This document shows positions 59,379 to 64,000 of a stretch of 64,000 bases of DNA, in pieces; position 1 is the first letter of the stretch, and every line of letters starts with the position of its first letter. The DNA comes from Pleomorphomonas oryzae DSM 16300 (GTDB lineage Bacteria; Pseudomonadota; Alphaproteobacteria; Rhizobiales; Pleomorphomonadaceae), in assembly GCF_000422965.1 (NCBI RefSeq), contig NZ_AUHB01000001.1, positions 62,001-126,000 on the forward strand. The letters are read 5' to 3'. The position numbers were made by a program, and so were the translations under genes. A model generated the notes under the pieces. The model was not told the DNA's origin, did not search any database, and saw only the letters and a list, made by a program, of their open reading frames with translations.

Positions 59379-61826
59379 ATGGCGGACAGCGACCTCGGCA
59401 GAGGGTCGGGAACGTGGCGAACGCGCTTTTTTGGCGACGCCAACACCGACAGTATTTTGAAGGGGCATGCCGGCCTGCTGGTTCGCCCCTCCTATCTGCG
59501 CCTCCTTCAGGCCGAACCGCTGTTTCGCCGTTCCATCCCGGTGCTGATCTCCGCCTTCCTGATGGTGGGCGGCATTTTCCACGTTTCCAACCTGCTGCAG
59601 CAGCGGACCGACACCTACCGCTCCGCCTCCGACATGGTGGCGCTGCTGGCCGAGGCGCTCGACGCCGACCTTTCCACCCATCCCTCGCTCGATAAGGCCG
59701 AAGGCAGCTATTCCGGGGTCATGCGCGCGGCGCTACGCGACAGCCTGCCGCCGTCGGCAACCAGCGACGGACGGGTCATTCTGTTTGCCGATGCGGCGGG
59801 TAACGTCAAAGCGACCGCGCCGGAAGGAGCATTTGTCGGCAACGGCACCGTTGCCGACCTGTTCGGCGCCGACCAGCCGATGCTGGTGTTCGGCAAGCGT
59901 GCCGGCGTGTTGGATGTGACGCTATCCGGCGGTACCGAGGCCCTCGCCACGGTGCGCAACCTCCCTGGTGATCGTGGCACGATTGCCGTCTACCAGCCTT
60001 TGGCCCAAGTCTATGTCGGCTGGCGACACGACGTCACCATGACCGCCGTGCTGTTCGTTGGCACCTCGCTGATCCTGATCGCCGTCGTCTATGCCTTCTT
60101 TGCCCAGATGAGCCGGGCGCGTGAGGCCGACCGCATCTACAACGCCACGCAAGCCCGCGTCGACACGGCGCTCCGGCGCGGCCGCTGCGGTCTTTGGGAC
60201 TGGGATCTTGCCCGTGGCCGGTTGTTCTGGTCACCGTCGATGTATGTCATCCTCGGCATGGAGCCCAACTCGGACCTGATGGGCTTCAACGACTTGCAGG
60301 GGATGATCCATCCCGACGACGTCGATCTCTATGAGTTGGCCAAAGAGGTTTTGGAAACCGGCCAGCCATCCGTCGACCTGGAATTTCGCATTCGCCACGC
60401 CGGCGGCGAATGGGTGTGGCTCAGGATGCGGGCCGAGGTGGTTCGCGACCGCGACGGTTCGCCCCATCTCATCGGCATCACCGTCGACGTCACCGAACAG
60501 AAGACGCTGGCCGAGGAGAATGCCACGGCCGCCATCCGCCTGCGCGACGGCATCGACACCATTTCCGAAGCCTTCGTCATCTGGGACTCGGAAAACCGAC
60601 TGGTGATGTGCAACTCGAAATATCAGAGCTTGCATCAGCTACCGGACAGCGTCGCCCGCCCCGGCACGCCCTACGCCGAGGTGATGGCGGCGGCCCGCCA
60701 GCCGAAAGTATCCAGCGAGGGCCTGCGCTATTCACTGTCGGGCGGCGAGCGCTCCTACGAAGCGCGGCTTGACGACGGCCGCTGGCTGCAGATCAACGAA
60801 CGTCGCACCAAGGATGGCGGCTTCGTATCGGTCGGTACCGACATCACCCAGCTGAAGCGCCATGAGGAGAACCTCCTGGAAAGCGAGCGGCAGTTGATGG
60901 CAACGGTCGCCGACCTCCGCCAGCATCGCCACAAGATGCAGCTCCAGACGACGCAGTTGGTCGAACTGGCCGAGAAATATGCCGAGGAAAAGGCCCGCGC
61001 CGAGGCGGCCAACCGGGCAAAGTCGGAATTCCTCGCCTCGATGAGCCACGAGCTGCGGACACCCCTCAACGCCATCATCGGCTTCTCGGACATCATGATG
61101 TCTGGCATGTTCGGCGATCTCGGCTCGGACAAGTATACCGGCTACTGCCGCGACATCCACGACAGCGGCATCTACCTGCTCAACGTCATTTCCGACATTC
61201 TGGACATGTCGAAGATCGAAGCGGGCCGGGTCAATCTGGCGCTCGAGTCCGTGGTGGTCGACGATGTGCTCGGCGAATGCGTGCGCATCATGTCGTCGCA
61301 GGCGGAGACGCGGCAGATCATCCTCGCCACCGATTTCGAAGCGGCCGAGCCGATGGTGGCCGACCGCCGCGCCGTCAAGCAGGTGGCGCTCAACCTTCTG
61401 TCCAACGCGCTGAAGTTCACGCCGATCTCCGGCACCGTGACGGTGCGAACGCGGCAAGTGGGCGACAACGTGTTGTTCTCGGTGAGCGATACCGGCATCG
61501 GCATTCCCGCCGCCTCGCTCGATCAGATCGCCAAACCGTTCGTACAGGTGGAGAACCAGCTGACGCGCAAGCACCCCGGCTCCGGCCTGGGCCTTGCCAT
61601 CGCCCAGTCGCTGGTGGCGCTGCACGGCGGCCGCATGACGATCGAGTCGGTGGAAGGATCGGGGACGACAGTCACCATCTCGATGCCGCGCATCGCCGCC
61701 CCAACGGCCAGCGACGGCACCGCCGCCGTGGCAACATCACAGGCGGGGTCGGCAACAGCCACCACCTACCCTCGGGTCGTCGCCGGGCCTGATGCCTTCA
61801 CCGAGCCCAGGCGAACCGTACACTAG
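59379..61826 (+). CDS. Membrane PAS-domain sensor histidine kinase, PleC/DivJ-like
   Basis: An 815-residue kinase. Two membrane spans (about residues 50-70 and 215-240) flank a periplasmic domain of about 145 residues. A PAS_3 domain (LWDWDLARGRLFWSPSMYVI to GITVDVTEQK), a second PAS-like part (EAFVIWDSENRLVMCN) and a coiled coil follow. HisKA has His557 in MSHELRTPLNAIIGFSDIMM, and HATPase_c has NLLSNALKFTP, DTGIGIP and GSGLGLAI. The HisKA block (FGDLGSDKYTGYCRDI, ILDMSKIEAG) matches the PleC/DivJ cell-cycle branch. No receiver is attached. It is followed by convergent glnE, an arrangement I recall around pleC in related genera. Confidence 0.9.
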   Translation: MADSDLGRGSGTWRTRFFGDANTDSILKGHAGLLVRPSYLRLLQAEPLFRRSIPVLISAFLMVGGIFHVSNLLQQRTDTYRSASDMVALLAEALDADLSTHPSLDKAEGSYSGVMRAALRDSLPPSATSDGRVILFADAAGNVKATAPEGAFVGNGTVADLFGADQPMLVFGKRAGVLDVTLSGGTEALATVRNLPGDRGTIAVYQPLAQVYVGWRHDVTMTAVLFVGTSLILIAVVYAFFAQMSRAREADRIYNATQARVDTALRRGRCGLWDWDLARGRLFWSPSMYVILGMEPNSDLMGFNDLQGMIHPDDVDLYELAKEVLETGQPSVDLEFRIRHAGGEWVWLRMRAEVVRDRDGSPHLIGITVDVTEQKTLAEENATAAIRLRDGIDTISEAFVIWDSENRLVMCNSKYQSLHQLPDSVARPGTPYAEVMAAARQPKVSSEGLRYSLSGGERSYEARLDDGRWLQINERRTKDGGFVSVGTDITQLKRHEENLLESERQLMATVADLRQHRHKMQLQTTQLVELAEKYAEEKARAEAANRAKSEFLASMSHELRTPLNAIIGFSDIMMSGMFGDLGSDKYTGYCRDIHDSGIYLLNVISDILDMSKIEAGRVNLALESVVVDDVLGECVRIMSSQAETRQIILATDFEAAEPMVADRRAVKQVALNLLSNALKFTPISGTVTVRTRQVGDNVLFSVSDTGIGIPAASLDQIAKPFVQVENQLTRKHPGSGLGLAIAQSLVALHGGRMTIESVEGSGTTVTISMPRIAAPTASDGTAAVATSQAGSATATTYPRVVAGPDAFTEPRRTVH

Positions 61827-61829
61827 ATT

Positions 61830-64000
61830 TTATTCAGCGCGTCGAACCACCGGACCGACAATCTCGACGAAGGCGTCCCGCACAGCCGCCTGCCGCTCGC
61901 GCAATTCTGCTTCGAGCTGAGCGAGCGACGGGGCCGACGCCACGCGGCAGAGCACGTCGTGAACGCCGCGCGGCGCTTCCGCCACCGACGCCTTCACCGG
62001 CAGCGTCAGTCGCTGAGCCTGGGTCAGGTCACCGAACAGCCGGATGGCCGGCAGCAACACATCGCGATGGGCGGTCGAGAGAAGGCCGTGGGTGGCCGCC
62101 GACAGCAGGATCGCTTCCGTATTGCGCAGATGAATGGCGGGTTCCCGCCAATCGTTGATGAGCCGTAGCGTCTGGGCGATGAATTCGAGATCGACGAGGC
62201 CACCCGGCACCCGCTTGAGATTCCAGATGTCGGTCGAGCCCTTTTCCTGCTCAAGACGGGCGCGCATGTCCGCTGCATCGCCAAGCACCTTCTGAGGGTC
62301 GCGCTGCCGGCAGAGCGTCTCGGCGATCACCCGTTCCGCCTCCTGGCCGAGGCCGCCGGTCGAGGCAACGACGCGGGCGCGGGTCAGCGCCATGTGCTCC
62401 CAGGTCCAGGCCTCCTCGTGCTGGTAGCGTTCGAAGGCGTCGATGCGCGTGGCGAGTGGTCCGGCATTGCCCGATGGACGCAGACGGAAATCAACGTCGT
62501 AGAGTGTGCCCTCGGCCGTCGGCGCGGTAATCGCCGTGACCAGGCGCTGCGTCAGCCGCGCGTAATACTGGTTGGGCGAGATGGGCCGTCGGCCATCGCT
62601 CTGCGTGGCGTCGCGGTCGTGATCGTAGAGCAGGATGAGATCGAGATCTGAGGCAGCGGTCAGCTCCTCGCTCCCGAGTTTACCCATGGCAATGAGCGCT
62701 ACGCGGCCGCCCGGCACGGAGCCATGCTGAAGCTCCAGTTCGGCCGCCGTCGCGGTCAGCACGCGTTCGAGCAGCAGGTCGGCGAGGCGTGAAAAGCTCT
62801 GCCCGAGCTGGCGAGCGGCGGCGGTGCCGGTGATGACGCGCACGCCGATCAGGAACTTCTGTTCCTGAGCAAAGATGCGGGCACGGTCGAGCACGTCCTC
62901 ATAGCCGCTCGCCTCGCCGAAGAAGACGTCCAGCCGGCGCGTCAGCTCGGCCCGGCCGGGCAGTGCGCCGAAGAACTGCGGCTCCAGCAGAGCATCCACC
63001 ACATGCGGCCGCCGAGCGACGGTCTCAGCCAGATAGGGCGAATTGCCCATCACCATGGCGAGCAGCGTCACCAGCGACTGGTTCGAGGACAGCAGAGAGA
63101 ACAGCTGCACGCCGGCCGGCAGGCGGGCAAGGAAGTGGTCGAAGGCAATCAGCGCGGCATCCGGCGCCTCGGTCTCCGAGAAGGCGATCATGAGACGCGG
63201 CGTGATCTCGGTGAGAAGTTCGCGCGCGCGCGACGACCGCATGGCCGGATATCGACCGAAATGCCAGGAGGCGACGATGCGAATAGAATCTTCCGGTCGG
63301 GCGAAGCCGAGCCGGGTGAAGGTGTCGAGCGTGCCGGGATCGATGTCGTTGCCGGTGAACACCATGTTGCCATGCTGCGAAGAGAGGTCGGCCTCTTCCT
63401 CGAACAACTCGGAATACTGGTCGCTGACCGCAATCAATCGCTGCCGCAGTGCCGCGGCAAACGCCTCGGAAGCCTCGTACCCCATCAGGTGGGCGACGCG
63501 CGCCAGCCCCTCGACATCATCCGGCAGTGTATGGGTCTGCTCGTCGTTGAGCATCTGGACGCGGTGTTCGACGCGGCGCAGGAAGCGATAGGCCTCGGCC
63601 AGGAGATCGCGCGCCGGTTCGTCGAGCCAGCCTTGCGCCACCAGCGCGTCGAGCATGGCAAGCGTCTGCCGGCCGCGCAGGTCGATGTTGCGGCCACCGG
63701 CGATGAGCTGTTGCGTCTGCACGAAGAATTCGATTTCGCGGATGCCGCCCCGCCCCAGTTTGACATTGTGGCCGGCGACGGCGACCTCGCCGTGCCCTTT
63801 GTGGGCATGGATCTGACGCTTGATGGAGTGGATGTCGCGAATGGCGGCATAATCGAGATATTTGCGCCAGACGTAGGGTTTGAGATCGGCCAGGAAACGC
63901 TCGCCGGCGGCAATGTCGCCGGCGGCCGGGCGCGCCTTGATCATGGCTGCCCGTTCCCAGTTCTGACCGGCGCTCTCATAGTAGATCAGGGCGGCCGTGG
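61830..64000 (-). CDS. glnE: Bifunctional glutamine synthetase adenylyltransferase/deadenylase (partial)
   Basis: The last 722 codons of GlnE; the N-terminus lies beyond the right edge. GlnE attaches or removes AMP on glutamine synthetase under control of PII. Visible are the end of the deadenylase half (LGRGGIREIEFFVQTQQLIAGG) and the whole adenylyltransferase half with MGKLGSEELTAASDLDLILLYD, whose DxD binds metal. The C-terminal block VPGGLVDLEFIAQTLRL follows the second NTase. The frame is open to the last base of the window (TAALIYYESAGQNWERAAM). It ends 4 nt from the convergent kinase gene. Confidence 0.95.
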   Translation of the reverse strand, partial: TAALIYYESAGQNWERAAMIKARPAAGDIAAGERFLADLKPYVWRKYLDYAAIRDIHSIKRQIHAHKGHGEVAVAGHNVKLGRGGIREIEFFVQTQQLIAGGRNIDLRGRQTLAMLDALVAQGWLDEPARDLLAEAYRFLRRVEHRVQMLNDEQTHTLPDDVEGLARVAHLMGYEASEAFAAALRQRLIAVSDQYSELFEEEADLSSQHGNMVFTGNDIDPGTLDTFTRLGFARPEDSIRIVASWHFGRYPAMRSSRARELLTEITPRLMIAFSETEAPDAALIAFDHFLARLPAGVQLFSLLSSNQSLVTLLAMVMGNSPYLAETVARRPHVVDALLEPQFFGALPGRAELTRRLDVFFGEASGYEDVLDRARIFAQEQKFLIGVRVITGTAAARQLGQSFSRLADLLLERVLTATAAELELQHGSVPGGRVALIAMGKLGSEELTAASDLDLILLYDHDRDATQSDGRRPISPNQYYARLTQRLVTAITAPTAEGTLYDVDFRLRPSGNAGPLATRIDAFERYQHEEAWTWEHMALTRARVVASTGGLGQEAERVIAETLCRQRDPQKVLGDAADMRARLEQEKGSTDIWNLKRVPGGLVDLEFIAQTLRLINDWREPAIHLRNTEAILLSAATHGLLSTAHRDVLLPAIRLFGDLTQAQRLTLPVKASVAEAPRGVHDVLCRVASAPSLAQLEAELRERQAAVRDAFVEIVGPVVRRAE

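Overview
The window is GC-rich bacterial chromosome from an alphaproteobacterium, most likely of the order Hyphomicrobiales (Rhizobiales). The order-level signs are the radA-cvpA-purF-SDR gene order, a fused trpE(G) anthranilate synthase behind a Trp-codon leader peptide, a PAS/PilZ gene pair, SleB-type cell wall hydrolase, BTLCP protease, ETF-quinone oxidoreductase, and a PleC/DivJ-like kinase next to glnE. The genus cannot be named from the sequence alone. No phage, transposase, CRISPR array, rRNA or tRNA gene was seen. Both edge genes are cut.

Layout. 1-8,000: end-truncated HIBADH-like dehydrogenase, a small lipoprotein, a polar amino-acid ABC uptake set that lacks its ATPase, mobA, the Fe-S carrier mrp, a DMT exporter and an acuI-like reductase. 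8,098-11,530: SleB hydrolase and glyS. 11,600-16,400: a sulfonate/organosulfur uptake and oxidation cassette (ssuB-ssuA-ssuC-like, LLM monooxygenase, flavin reductase). A degenerate second copy of the glyS 3' end and terminator bounds it on the right, so the cassette looks like an insertion at the end of glyS. 16,800-22,150: HD protein, Nudix hydrolase, orphan LuxR-type response regulator, ETF-QO, uracil-DNA glycosylase, WrbA-like flavoprotein. 22,430-23,180: RNase P RNA and, directly behind its promoter, a three-unit tandem array of variable-sequence hairpins. 23,180-29,440: lytic transglycosylase, AmpD-like amidase, SDR, purF, cvpA, radA. 29,700-35,660: small proteins, CBS protein, a degenerate rhomboid, PAS and PilZ proteins, BTLCP protease and an ArsR-type regulator, separated by long and partly AT-rich gaps.

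35,765-53,040 is the main metabolic block: reductive pyrimidine catabolism. It holds an NMT1/THI5-type ABC importer (4 genes), dihydropyrimidinase, N-carbamoyl-beta-alanine amidohydrolase (with an acetyltransferase gene translationally coupled between them), an omega-aminotransferase of the beta-alanine:pyruvate type, the TetR regulator RutR with a recognisable RutR-like operator, and dihydropyrimidine dehydrogenase PreT/PreA. Together these would take up uracil/thymine-type compounds, reduce the ring, open it, release CO2 and ammonia, and transaminate beta-alanine to malonate semialdehyde. The block is interrupted by regulator/enzyme pairs (XRE-cupin, AraC-azoreductase, LysR-tautomerase) and a methyltransferase.

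53,440-64,000: a candidate small RNA with stacked hairpins and a U-run terminator, trpE(G) with trpL and attenuator, pepN, a membrane PAS histidine kinase, and the 3' part of glnE.
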